This document shows, piece after piece, positions 44,489 to 52,395 of a stretch of DNA of 64,000 bases. Source of the DNA: Yeguia hominis. GTDB lineage: Bacteria; Bacillota; Clostridia; Oscillospirales; Acutalibacteraceae. The stretch's first letter is position 1, and every line of letters begins with the position of its first letter. Location: assembly GCF_014384705.1 (NCBI RefSeq), contig NZ_JACRSN010000002.1, forward strand, positions 177,362-241,361. Direction: 5' to 3'. The translations under genes and the position numbers were made by a program. Under the pieces are notes generated by a model. It was not told where the DNA came from and searched no databases. It worked only from the letters and a program-made list of their open reading frames with translations.

Positions 44489-44510
44489 GCAGCCGCAAAA
44501 AAGCGGCTGC
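44489..44510 (-). terminator. Terminator of galT
   Basis: GCAGCCGC / GCGGCTGC with a six-base loop. On the minus strand it is followed by TTTTG, about 95 bp past the galT stop. Confidence 0.6.
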
Positions 44511-44603
44511 TTACGATGGGCACGCAGTGCACTCCTAGCGGGGACAAGATTTGGAGGATTCTTTATAAGAGCAGAGTAACAGCTGCGTTTGTCAAATGGA
44601 CTT

Positions 44604-45584
44604 TTATTCCGTCCGGCCGGTGGCACGCCGGTAGGCTGCGCGCAGCTCTTCGGCGGCGGTTTCCGGACAGGTGGGGTTGCAGTGCGCCCAGGCGCCGGTT
44701 TCGCTCGAAGCGTTGTACTTCATCTTGGCTGCAGAACGCATCGGCGGGAAGAACTCGATGTGGAAATGGAAATCGCCGTTTGCTTCTTCGCAGTTGATGG
44801 GCGCGTTGTGCATGCACATCATATAGGGGAAGGTGTAATCAAAGAGGGAATCGAGCATGGTCACGGTCTGCTTGAGCGTGACGGCCAGAGAGAGGCGTTC
44901 CTCTTTGGTGAAATCGGTGAGATATTTGCAGTGCCGGTTAGAGATGATATAAACGCCGTAGGGGTACTCCGTGAAGAAGGGGAGAAAGACCGTAAAGTGT
45001 TCGTTTTGGAAGATGATCCGTCGGCCGTCGGCACGCTCGTGTTCCATCATCTCGCAGAACAGGCATTTTCCGTCGTGCTCCGCCGCATATTCGGCGGCAG
45101 AGGCCGTTTCAAGGCGCAGCTTTTTCGGGACGAACGGGTAGCCGTAAATCTGACCGTGCGGATGCGGCATGGTGACGCCGACCGCTTCGCCGCGGTTTTC
45201 AAAGATAAAGCAATATTTGATTTTGGGGTCGGACCGCATGGCTTCAAAGCGTTCGCACCAGAGATCCACGAGTTTTGCGACATGTTCGTCGCTGAGGTCC
45301 GGCAGCGTGGCGGTGTGTTTCGAGGAATAGAGAATGACCTCGCACTTTCCGTAGCTCGGCGCCGTCCGGAAAAAATCATCTGCAACATCGTCGGGGGTCG
45401 GGGGATCCTGCGAGAGCGCGGGGAAATCGTTATCGTATTTGTAGACGTCGAAGTGCTCCGGGACTTTTCCGGAGCCGGGGCAAAACGGACACCAGTCTTT
45501 CGGCATTTGCGGCCGGTTTTGCCGGTGGGAAGCAATCATAACCCAGTCTTGTGTCAGGGGGTGCCAGCGTAGTTCAGCCATCAT
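44604..45584 (-). CDS. galT: Galactose-1-phosphate uridylyltransferase
   Basis: Leloir pathway enzyme exchanging UMP between UDP-glucose and galactose 1-phosphate. 326 residues, class I (GalT/HIT-like). It starts ELRWHPLTQDWVMIA, has the zinc Cys pair in WCPFCPG, and the nucleophile His in MPHPHGQIYGYPF (HPHGQ) with the downstream FHFHIEFFPP zinc/iron-site His. Three consecutive ATGs (45587, 45584, 45581) follow AAAGGAG; I use the middle one. It is divergent from an AraC regulator. No galK or galE is present here. Confidence 0.95.
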   Translation of the reverse strand: MMAELRWHPLTQDWVMIASHRQNRPQMPKDWCPFCPGSGKVPEHFDVYKYDNDFPALSQDPPTPDDVADDFFRTAPSYGKCEVILYSSKHTATLPDLSDEHVAKLVDLWCERFEAMRSDPKIKYCFIFENRGEAVGVTMPHPHGQIYGYPFVPKKLRLETASAAEYAAEHDGKCLFCEMMEHERADGRRIIFQNEHFTVFLPFFTEYPYGVYIISNRHCKYLTDFTKEERLSLAVTLKQTVTMLDSLFDYTFPYMMCMHNAPINCEEANGDFHFHIEFFPPMRSAAKMKYNASSETGAWAHCNPTCPETAAEELRAAYRRATGRTE

Positions 45585-45608
45585 CATCCGCTCCTTTCCT
45601 TTTCTTTT

Positions 45609-45638
45609 ACTATACTGCGTTTTTGGGTTTTGCCGCAA
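45609..45638 (-). promoter_or_regulatory. Promoter of galT
   Basis: On the minus strand TTGCGG, 18-bp spacer, TATAGT, about 25 bp before the start codon. Confidence 0.6.
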
Positions 45639-45715
45639 TTGAAAAAAGTTTTGATATATGGATTTATGTTGCTTTTTTGTGTGAAATCGGATAAGATGAA
45701 ACGGGAGGTGTGCAC

Positions 45716-46588
45716 ATGCAGGGAGAGCAGTATAAGCATTCGTATAAATCCGAACACCGCGCGGTGCTGTCGCTTTGCGTCTATAATGCAGGGTTTGAGC
45801 AGTGCGGTGCGGGGTTTTGCTGGGGGCCGGGTGTGCGCGATCATTATCTGCTGCATTATGTGACCTCCGGATTTGGGACGTATACTATTTTCGGAGAGAC
45901 CTATGCGATCGGCCCGGGAGATTTATTTTTAGCTTATCCGGACACGGAGATTTCATACCGCGCAGACGAAAAAACGCCATGGGAGTATTATTGGGCCGGA
46001 TTTCAGGGCAGCGAGGCGCCGCTGCTGCTGAGCCAGACGGCGTTTTCTGTCGGGCAGCCGGTTTGGCATCCGGCAGACGGAGAGACGATCAAGGCGCTGC
46101 TGCTCGATATTTATGAGAGCCGGGGCAGTGGGATCGGCGGAGAATTGCGGATGGCCGGACGGCTGTATGCGCTTTTTGCCGCGCTGATTGAGGCAAACTC
46201 CGGCGGAGTAGAGGCCGGGCGCGAACAGGTGCGCCGGGCTTGCGAGTATATTGCAAATAATTTTTCCAGGCCGATTTCGGTCGCGCAGATCGCCGAACAC
46301 ACCGGATTGTGCAGAAGCTGGCTGTATCGGGAATTTCAGCGGTATATGGGAGTGTCGCCGGTGCGGTATCTGATTCAGTTCCGGCTGCTGCAGGCCTGTA
46401 TGCTGCTGGAAACAACGGCGCTTTCGGTGAAGTCGGTTTCGTTTTCGGTGGGGTTTGAGGATCCGCTCTATTTTTCCCGCGCATTTAAAAAACAGTACGG
46501 CGTTTCTCCGAAGGAATACCGGACACGCCACGCAGGGCAATCCGGCGGAGCCTTTTCGGAACCAGGACGCTTTGCAGAAAACCAATGA
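45716..46588 (+). CDS. AraC family transcriptional regulator
   Basis: 290 residues. It has an N-terminal cupin domain (RDHYLLHYVTSGFGTYTIFG, GPGDLFLAYPDTEISYRA) and a C-terminal AraC HTH pair, with ISVAQIAEHTGLCRSWLYREF and KSVSFSVGFEDPLYFSRAFK and the FKKQYGVSPKEYR end. The ATG at 45716 follows GGGAGG. It is divergent from galT and so possibly senses a galactose-type sugar. It is homologous in layout to the AraC gene at 9872. A repeat array starts right after its stop. Confidence 0.9.
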   Translation: MQGEQYKHSYKSEHRAVLSLCVYNAGFEQCGAGFCWGPGVRDHYLLHYVTSGFGTYTIFGETYAIGPGDLFLAYPDTEISYRADEKTPWEYYWAGFQGSEAPLLLSQTAFSVGQPVWHPADGETIKALLLDIYESRGSGIGGELRMAGRLYALFAALIEANSGGVEAGREQVRRACEYIANNFSRPISVAQIAEHTGLCRSWLYREFQRYMGVSPVRYLIQFRLLQACMLLETTALSVKSVSFSVGFEDPLYFSRAFKKQYGVSPKEYRTRHAGQSGGAFSEPGRFAENQ

Positions 46589-46599
46589 ATGACAGGGCG

Positions 46600-47145
46600 G
46601 GAAAGTCGAGGCTCAGACGCGCGGCAGGTGTGACGAAAGGCACTTCGTGTCCTCTCGCGTCCAGGGCGTCTATAGGGCGGGGGAAGCTTTTGGCATGGCG
46701 AGACACAACTGCGGAACGGGAAAAGTGTCCTCCCGCGTCCAGCGCGCTACGGAATAGGGCAAATCTCCGGCGTGGTGAAGCACGCTGCGCGTGCGCGATG
46801 AAAGACACTTCGTGTCCTTCCGCGTCCAGGGTGTTTATAGGGCGGGGGAAGCTTTTGACATGGCGAGACACAACTGCGGAACGGGAAAAGTGTCCTCCCG
46901 CGTCCAGCGCACCACGGAATGGGGCAAATTTCCGGCGCGATGAAACACGCTGCGCGTGCGCGATGGAAGACACTTCGTGTCCTCTCGCGTCCAGGGCGTT
47001 TATAGGGCGGGGGAAGCTTTTGGCATGGCGAGACACAACTGCGGAACGGGAAAAGTGTCCTCCCGCGTCCAGCGCGCTACGGAATAGGGCAAATCTCCGG
47101 CGCGATGAAACACGCTGCGCGTGCGCGGTTGAAAATACTTCCTGT
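46600..47145. repeat. Hairpin-rich repeat array, locus 2
   Basis: Three units of about 165 bp (marker GGGAAGCTTTTG at about 46681, 46846 and 47011). They belong to the same family as 21914-22765 but in reverse orientation, with the palindromes GACAC-TTC-GTGTC and CACGC-TGC-GCGTG. It also resembles locus 3 at 49078. Frames through it lack ribosome sites. Confidence 0.8.
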
Positions 47146-47166
47146 GGAAAAATTTGAAAAAAGGAC

Positions 47167-47195
47167 TTGACAAGACGATTTTGGACGCCTATAAT
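47167..47195 (+). promoter_or_regulatory. Promoter of the T-box/trpB2 transcript
   Basis: Perfect consensus TTGACA, 17-bp spacer, TATAAT. Confidence 0.93.
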
Positions 47196-47201
47196 AAGGA
47201 C

Positions 47202-47489
47202 AAATTTAATTGCAAAACCGTTGAGAGGGAGATAAAACCGGTAACGGATTCTCAGAGAGCCTGTGGTGGTGGGATACAGGTAGTTAGCGGACCGGACAAA
47301 TGGACCCTTGAGGTCTGCGCGGAAAGGCATTGCCGAGTATATGCAGACGCGTGCTCGCGTTATAGGGCAGGGCTGTGTTAGCAGTCTGATTGAGGTGGGC
47401 TTTCTTTTGATTGAGAGAAGGTCAAGCAAGGTGGTACCGCAGGAGTATAACTCCTGTCCCTGCAAAGTTGCGGGGACAGGAGTTTTTTT
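47202..47489 (+). ncRNA. T-box leader, tryptophan specifier
   Basis: A T-box riboswitch binds a tRNA; the uncharged form stabilises the antiterminator. Stem I contains the conserved AGAGAGC and GTGGTGGTGGGATAC elements. The probable specifier is TGG (Trp) at 47301-47303 in ACAAATGGACCC. The T-box sequence AAGGTGGTACCGC lies at 47428-47440. The terminator (ACTCCTGTCCC pairing with GGGGACAGGAGT, then seven T residues, 47450-47489) follows. So trpB2 should be induced when tRNA-Trp is uncharged. Confidence 0.93.
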
Positions 47490-47566
47490 ATTTCATCCGG
47501 CGCCATCCTCAGAAGGTTCCTTGCTGTCGCCAACGGGAAGCAAATCAAAGAAAGGGGCAAATAACC

Positions 47567-48946
47567 ATGAAAAACATTCCTTACAAAATTTATCTTTCTG
47601 AAGAAGAGCTGCCGCGGCAATGGTATAATGTGCGGGCGGATATGAAGACCGACCACTCGCCGATCCTCAATCCTGCTACGCTGAAACCGGTGACGGTTTC
47701 GGATCTGGAACCGGTATTCTGCACGGAGCTTGCCAAGCAGGAACTCAACACCACCGACCGCTTTATCGACATTCCCGACGAGGTGCGGGACTTCTACAAA
47801 ATGTACCGTCCGTCCCCGCTGGTGCGCGCGTATTGCCTGGAAAAAGCGCTGGGGACGCCTGCGAAAATTTACTATAAATTTGAAGGCCAGAACACGTCCG
47901 GCAGCCATAAGCTCAACTCCGCAATTGCGCAGGCCTATTATGCCAAACAGCAGGGGCTGACCTCTCTGACGACGGAGACCGGCGCCGGCCAGTGGGGAAC
48001 CGCGCTCTCGATGGCTTGCGGCTATTTCGGCCTGAAGCTGCGGGTTTATATGGTCCGCGTTTCCTCTGAGCAGAAACCTTACCGCAAAGCGGTGATGGAA
48101 ACCTACGGCGCGAAGGTGATTCCGTCTCCGTCCGATACGACGAATGTCGGACGCAAGATCCTCGCGGAATTCCCGGATAATACGGGCAGCCTCGGCACCG
48201 CGATTTCTGAGGCGGTCGAGGTTGCGGTCTCCACGGAGGGCACCCGCTATGTGCTCGGCAGCGTGCTCAATCAGGTGCTCCTGCACCAGACGATTATCGG
48301 ACTGGAATCGAAAAAAGCGCTTGAAAAATGCGACGAATATCCGGATATCGTCATCGGCTGCGCCGGCGGCGGCTCCAACCTCGGCGGCCTGATGGCGCCC
48401 TTTATGCAAGATAAGCTCGCCGGACGGCATGCGCCGCACTTTATCGCGGTGGAACCGGCTTCCTGCCCCTCTTTGACCCGCGGCAAGTTTGCGTATGATT
48501 TCTGCGATACCGGCAAAGTTACGCCGCTTGCCAGGATGTATACGCTCGGCAGCGGATTTATTCCTTCGGCCAATCATGCGGGCGGGCTGCGGTATCACGG
48601 CATGAGCCCGATCCTCTCCCAGCTCTATCACGACGGCTATCTTGATGAGGCGCGGTCCGTGGAACAGACCAAGGTTTTTGAGGCGGCAGAGCTGTTTGCA
48701 CGCGTAGAAGGAACGCTTCCGGCGCCGGAATCTTCGCATGCGATTGCGGTGGCAATTCAGGAAGCGCTCAAGTGCAAGGAAACCGGCGAGGAGAAGACCA
48801 TCCTCTTCGGATTGACCGGTACCGGCTATTTCGATCTGGCGGCCTATATGGCCTACAATGCCGGCACGATGACCGACTATATCCCGACAGATGCAGACCT
48901 GGAACGCGGATTCTCCTGCATTCCGCATCTCGACGGCATTCAGTAA
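47567..48946 (+). CDS. trpB: TrpB-like PLP enzyme (tryptophan synthase beta chain, TrpB2 type)
   Basis: Makes tryptophan from indole and serine. 459 residues, longer than classical TrpB and typical of the TrpB2 branch (N-terminal extension to VRADMKTDHSPILNP). The PLP Lys is about residue 115 in NTSGSHKLNSAIAQ, followed by TTETGAGQWGTALSMACGYF. The phosphate loop is GCAGGGSNLGGL. TrpB2 can act without TrpA, and no trpA or other trp gene is adjacent, so it may salvage free indole. The Trp T-box supports the tryptophan role. AAGGGG precedes the ATG at 47567. Confidence 0.93.
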   Translation: MKNIPYKIYLSEEELPRQWYNVRADMKTDHSPILNPATLKPVTVSDLEPVFCTELAKQELNTTDRFIDIPDEVRDFYKMYRPSPLVRAYCLEKALGTPAKIYYKFEGQNTSGSHKLNSAIAQAYYAKQQGLTSLTTETGAGQWGTALSMACGYFGLKLRVYMVRVSSEQKPYRKAVMETYGAKVIPSPSDTTNVGRKILAEFPDNTGSLGTAISEAVEVAVSTEGTRYVLGSVLNQVLLHQTIIGLESKKALEKCDEYPDIVIGCAGGGSNLGGLMAPFMQDKLAGRHAPHFIAVEPASCPSLTRGKFAYDFCDTGKVTPLARMYTLGSGFIPSANHAGGLRYHGMSPILSQLYHDGYLDEARSVEQTKVFEAAELFARVEGTLPAPESSHAIAVAIQEALKCKETGEEKTILFGLTGTGYFDLAAYMAYNAGTMTDYIPTDADLERGFSCIPHLDGIQ

Positions 48947-48965
48947 ATCAGACCATTTATGAGAA

Positions 48966-49004
48966 AAAAAGCAGATGCTTCCCGGAAGGGTGCATCTGCT
49001 TTTT
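48966..49004 (+). terminator. Terminator of trpB2
   Basis: GCAGATGC / GCATCTGC stem, 13-nt loop, then TTTTT. Confidence 0.9.
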
Positions 49005-49077
49005 GTGCTTTTGGAGACCTTTTTGCGGGGGCGATCCGGCAGCGCGGCCGTATTGACCCCGTGCGCGGAAAATGCGC

Positions 49078-49482
49078 GGGAAAAGAGAAGATCACAGAAC
49101 GGAGAAAGTCTTCGACGCGGGGAAAGAGACATAACCACGGAACGGAAAAAGTTACCTTTTGCGTCCAGCGCGTTTATAGGGCGGGGGAAGCTTTTGGCAT
49201 GGCGAGACACAGCTGCGGAATGGGAAAAGTGTCCTCCCGTGTCCAGCGCGTTTACAGAACGGCGAAAACCTCCGGCGCGGTGAAACACGCTACGCGTGCG
49301 CGGGGGAAGGCACTTCGTGCCTGCGACGAAAGACACTTCGTGTCCGCGGAGAGCCACACTTCGGGCGCAATGCGATGAGATGAGAGGCAGCTGCGGAATG
49401 GGAAAAGTGTCCTCCCGCGTCCAGCGCGTTTACAGAACGGCGAAAACCTCCGGCGCGATGAAAGGCACTTCGTGTCCGTGGG
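49078..49482. repeat. Hairpin-rich repeat array, locus 3
   Basis: Degenerate units of the same family and orientation as locus 2. They include GGGCGGGGGAAGCTTTTGGC, TCCTCCCGCGTCCAGCGCG and the palindrome GACAC-TTC-GTGTC, plus variants such as CACGC-TAC-GCGTG. The array reaches the stop codon of the GH105 gene. No gene was recognised within it. Confidence 0.75.
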
Positions 49483-49483
49483 G

Positions 49484-50563
49484 TTAAATTCCGTACTCCA
49501 TGATGCCGGTTGCCCAGAGAACGGCGGCGACGGCTTCCTGGCAGTTGACGTTGCGCGCGTACTCGACATAGGTGTCGTAATCAACCTGTACGCACAGGCC
49601 GTTGCAGGCGTCGTAGATGTCGACGTTGCCTTCCGGATCGATGCGGTATTTGGTCTTGATTCCGGCAAAGCCCAGTTTGACCGCGCGGAGGATTTCGGGC
49701 TTCTGTTCGATCAGTCCGAGCAGGAGCGCTTTTTTGATGGTGTAAAGGAACATGGCGCTTCCGGAAGTATCGTGGAAATTGTGGCGGTGATGCGGTTTGT
49801 CCACGACCTGATACCACAAGCCGGAGGCAGGATCCTGCACCTTGATGAGCGAATCGACAAGCTTTGTCAGCTGCATCAGCAGACGGCCGCAGCCCGGATA
49901 ATCCTTCGGCAGCAGCTCCAGTACCTCGACGAGGATCATGGCGTACCAGCCGAGACCTTCGCTCCAGATTTCCGGTGAGCAGCCGGTGATCGGATGTGCC
50001 CAGAGCACGTCCGGGTTGGCGCTGTAGGCATGATAGAGCAGGCCGGTGCCGTCTTTTTCACAGCGGTCAAAGACGATGGAGAGCTGTTTGACCGTCTCGC
50101 TGAAGCAAAATTCGCTGTCACCGATGTATTTTCCGTAGCGCGTGAGGAACATCAGCCCCATGAACAGGCCGTCCACCCACATTTCGCCGGAACGCGGACG
50201 GCTGTGCCAGAAGCCGCCGTCCGGATTGCGCGGATAATCGTCGTAGGCGCGGCGGATCCGGTCGCAGGCGAGGCGGTATTTTTCTTTCTTTGTCTGGGTG
50301 TACGCCCAAACGAGCACGGAACCCGCCATGATATCGTCGAGACTGATGCCGGTGAAGCCGAGGACCTCGCCGTCCTCTTTGACATGTTCTTCGCAGTATT
50401 GCAGAACATAGTCATAGTATTTCTGGTTTTGGGTGCGCTCATAGAGCCGGATGAATCCCCAGAGCATAAAGCCCTGCGCGTAGCACCAGGAACAGTACGG
50501 GTACTGATCCGGGTCCGGGTAACGGCGCTGGATGGTTTCGGCAAGTGTATCGGAATAATGCAT
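49484..50563 (-). CDS. Glycoside hydrolase family 105 protein (unsaturated rhamnogalacturonyl hydrolase type)
   Basis: 359 residues, (alpha/alpha)6 barrel like YteR/YesR. It has the YPYCSWCYAQGFMLWGF start region, the catalytic Asp at about residue 131 in SGEMWVDGLFMGLMFL, GLLYHAYSANPDVLWAHP, and CSPEIWSEGLGWYAMILVEV for uronate binding. There is no signal peptide, so it is cytoplasmic. It lies 60 bp downstream of the Gfo/Idh/MocA gene and probably shares its transcript. With the divergent sugar ABC importer this suggests uptake and debranching of unsaturated pectin oligosaccharides. Confidence 0.92.
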   Translation of the reverse strand: MHYSDTLAETIQRRYPDPDQYPYCSWCYAQGFMLWGFIRLYERTQNQKYYDYVLQYCEEHVKEDGEVLGFTGISLDDIMAGSVLVWAYTQTKKEKYRLACDRIRRAYDDYPRNPDGGFWHSRPRSGEMWVDGLFMGLMFLTRYGKYIGDSEFCFSETVKQLSIVFDRCEKDGTGLLYHAYSANPDVLWAHPITGCSPEIWSEGLGWYAMILVEVLELLPKDYPGCGRLLMQLTKLVDSLIKVQDPASGLWYQVVDKPHHRHNFHDTSGSAMFLYTIKKALLLGLIEQKPEILRAVKLGFAGIKTKYRIDPEGNVDIYDACNGLCVQVDYDTYVEYARNVNCQEAVAAVLWATGIMEYGI

Positions 50564-50622
50564 GGAATGACCTCCTTTATCCTAATTGCCCGGTTGCCGG
50601 GCATCGTGGACGAAATTAGAAT

Positions 50623-51606
50623 TTATAGAAATACGCGGGTTCCGCGGTCGGCGGAATCAATGGCGCGCATCGCAAGACGGTAAGAACGGAGATTGTTTTG
50701 AATGGCGTTTTCGGCGGTGCGTCCGGCGGCAAAGTCGGCAGCGATCTGGTCGAGCATGGAGAGAATGCTGTTGTCCGATTCGGGAAAATCTTCGGAGACG
50801 GCGCCCGCCGCAGTGGTCAGCGTCAGGGTGTTTCCGCGGATTTCGATCATGCCGGACTCGCCTTCGATGTGCCAGTCGCCCATCCAGGTTGTGGAGCTCT
50901 TGTAGCTGCAGAGCGACGCACAGTAAGACACATGGACGCCGGATTGCATCGTCAGTTCCGCGGTGGCGCAGGAGTTGCTCACATAGATGCTCCAGGCAGG
51001 ATCCCAGGTTGTGATATCGACGGATTCGGCTTCCAGACCGGTCACAAAGCGGATGGTGTCGAAGTGGTGGACGCTGATATCGAGCAGCAACGGATGCCGC
51101 ATTTTGGTGTGGTAGTTTTCAATCTCGTGGTGCATCCGGAAATCGAAACGCACCGAATCGAGACGGCCGATTTTGCCGGCGGAAACGAGCGCTTGGGCGC
51201 GCCGGAGAATCTGAAAATACCGGTAATTTTCCGCGATGGCAAGGGGGATGCCGGTCTTTTCCGAGACGGCGCGCATGGCTTCCGCGTCGGCTTCTGAGGC
51301 GGCAATCGGCTTTTCACAGAGGACGCGCACGCCGTGCTCCAGTGCGTAGACCGCGTATTCGCGGTGCGTTTCGGGCGGCGTGACGATTAAGCAAAGATCC
51401 GGCTGCAAAACGCGGATCGCTTCCCGGTAGTCGGCGAAGATCTGATCAGCGGAAAGGCCGGCAATTTTCTGTGCCCAGGCGCCTTTTTCGGCATTTGAGG
51501 TCACAACGCCGCAAACTTCCACTTCTTTGCTGTAAGGCAGGATATTTTGAAACCAGTTTTTTCCAAAAGATCCAAGTCCAATCTGCAAAAGTCTTTGTTT
51601 GTTCAT
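50623..51606 (-). CDS. Gfo/Idh/MocA family oxidoreductase
   Basis: 327 residues, NAD(P)-dependent sugar or cyclitol dehydrogenase family. The N-terminal Rossmann motif is LQIGLGSFGKNWFQNILP, followed by VVTSNAEK, the conserved EKP (GVRVLCEKPIAAS) and the C-terminal alpha/beta domain with the DISVHHFDTIRF active-site region. The ATG at 51606 is preceded by AGGAG; longer open frame upstream is rejected. It is first of a leftward two-gene operon with GH105 and divergent from the sugar ABC operon. Confidence 0.92.
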   Translation of the reverse strand: MNKQRLLQIGLGSFGKNWFQNILPYSKEVEVCGVVTSNAEKGAWAQKIAGLSADQIFADYREAIRVLQPDLCLIVTPPETHREYAVYALEHGVRVLCEKPIAASEADAEAMRAVSEKTGIPLAIAENYRYFQILRRAQALVSAGKIGRLDSVRFDFRMHHEIENYHTKMRHPLLLDISVHHFDTIRFVTGLEAESVDITTWDPAWSIYVSNSCATAELTMQSGVHVSYCASLCSYKSSTTWMGDWHIEGESGMIEIRGNTLTLTTAAGAVSEDFPESDNSILSMLDQIAADFAAGRTAENAIQNNLRSYRLAMRAIDSADRGTRVFL

Positions 51607-51630
51607 GGAAAATACAACTCCTACTACATT

Positions 51631-51658
51631 AGTATACTGGAATGTTTTGCATCCGCAA
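51631..51658 (-). promoter_or_regulatory. Promoter of the Gfo/Idh-GH105 operon
   Basis: On the minus strand TTGCGG, 16-bp spacer, TATACT, about 25 bp upstream of the start codon. Confidence 0.65.
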
Positions 51659-51803
51659 GGGGGAAGCGCATGCCGGATGCCTCTCTCTTTCGGAACATAA
51701 AAAAGAAAGGAGAAAACCGGCTTTTTTTCGGCGGCGTTTGAAGAAATACACAAAAGCAGACCGAAAAAAAGAGAAAAAATTTGAATATTTTTTGAAATTA
51801 GTA

Positions 51804-51856
51804 TTGACAATTCCAAAAAACAGTGATATAAATATAGCACAACGTTATGTATTTAT
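51804..51856 (+). promoter_or_regulatory. Promoter 1 of the sugar ABC operon with shared operator
   Basis: TTGACA, 17-bp spacer, TATAAA (51804-51832). The sequence GTTATGTATTTAT at 51844-51856 starts 12 bp after the -10 box, exactly as at 40629. The flanking TATAG-YAC bases are also shared. Confidence 0.82.
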
Positions 51857-52043
51857 TCTAATTCTTGAATATTTTAGCATAAATCCGATAGGGTGTCAAG
51901 AATGCTGTGTGATTTGTTAAGATGTTAGAACATAAAACAAGTTTCTTTGTTTGATTTGCGGGTTTCCTGTCCAGATGGGCAGGACAGGCTTCGACAAAAA
52001 TATACATTTACGATGTAGAATTTGAGAAAAGCACATAGACAGG

Positions 52044-52072
52044 TTGACGAAAATTCAAAATTCGGATATGAT
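52044..52072 (+). promoter_or_regulatory. Promoter 2 of the sugar ABC operon
   Basis: TTGACG, 17-bp spacer, TATGAT. It lacks the 13-bp operator, so it may give a basal or differently controlled transcript. Confidence 0.6.
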
Positions 52073-52260
52073 AAGTACAGATTCCCGCGTTGGTGTTATG
52101 ATACAAAAAATGGAAATATTACACGGCGGTTTCGGTTGTGATTTTTTCAAAAGCCGAATTCAGCTATTTCCATAAAGAAACCCTTTCAAGTTGCCGGGTA
52201 TCATGTCACTGTTCTAAAATCCATACCTTTTGGAACAGGCGCGAAAATGCGCAAAAAAAG

Positions 52261-52290
52261 GAAGAATTCAGAAAAAACTCTGAATTCTTC
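52261..52290 (+). repeat. Perfect 12-bp hairpin in the sugar ABC leader
   Basis: GAAGAATTCAGA / TCTGAATTCTTC with loop AAAAAC. No T tract follows. Function unknown. Confidence 0.5.
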
Positions 52291-52343
52291 CGTAAAATCG
52301 AGTGTTTGAAAAGGTATTCTTTTTCGAACACGCTTTTGCTCAA

Positions 52344-52385
52344 ATAATAACAGGCGCAGGGCCTGTTGTTATAAAAATTTTTTGG
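52344..52385 (+). terminator. Terminator-like hairpin just before the sugar-binding protein gene
   Basis: ATAATAACAGGC / GCCTGTTGTTAT (12 pairs with one T-G) and loop GCAGG, followed by AAAAATTTTTT. It could act as an attenuator or protect the 5' end. Confidence 0.45.
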
Positions 52386-52395
52386 AGGTATACAC

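Larger units (their letters stand above)
44046..44603. other. Intergenic region with terminators
   Basis: 558 bp between converging genes. It holds the hairpins at 44425-44458 and 44489-44510; otherwise I see nothing recognisable. Confidence 0.5.
51607..52395. other. Divergent regulatory region of the uronate genes
   Basis: 789 bp, AT-rich. It contains the leftward Gfo/Idh promoter, two rightward promoters, a 13-bp operator and several hairpins in a long leader before the sugar-binding protein, including CCTGTCC / GGACAGG at 51966-51988. No gene was recognised. Confidence 0.7.

Noticed and set aside
52261..52290. ANTAR-type hexaloop in the sugar ABC leader
   Set aside because: The loop AAAAAC has A at position 4 instead of G and the hairpin does not overlap a terminator arm.
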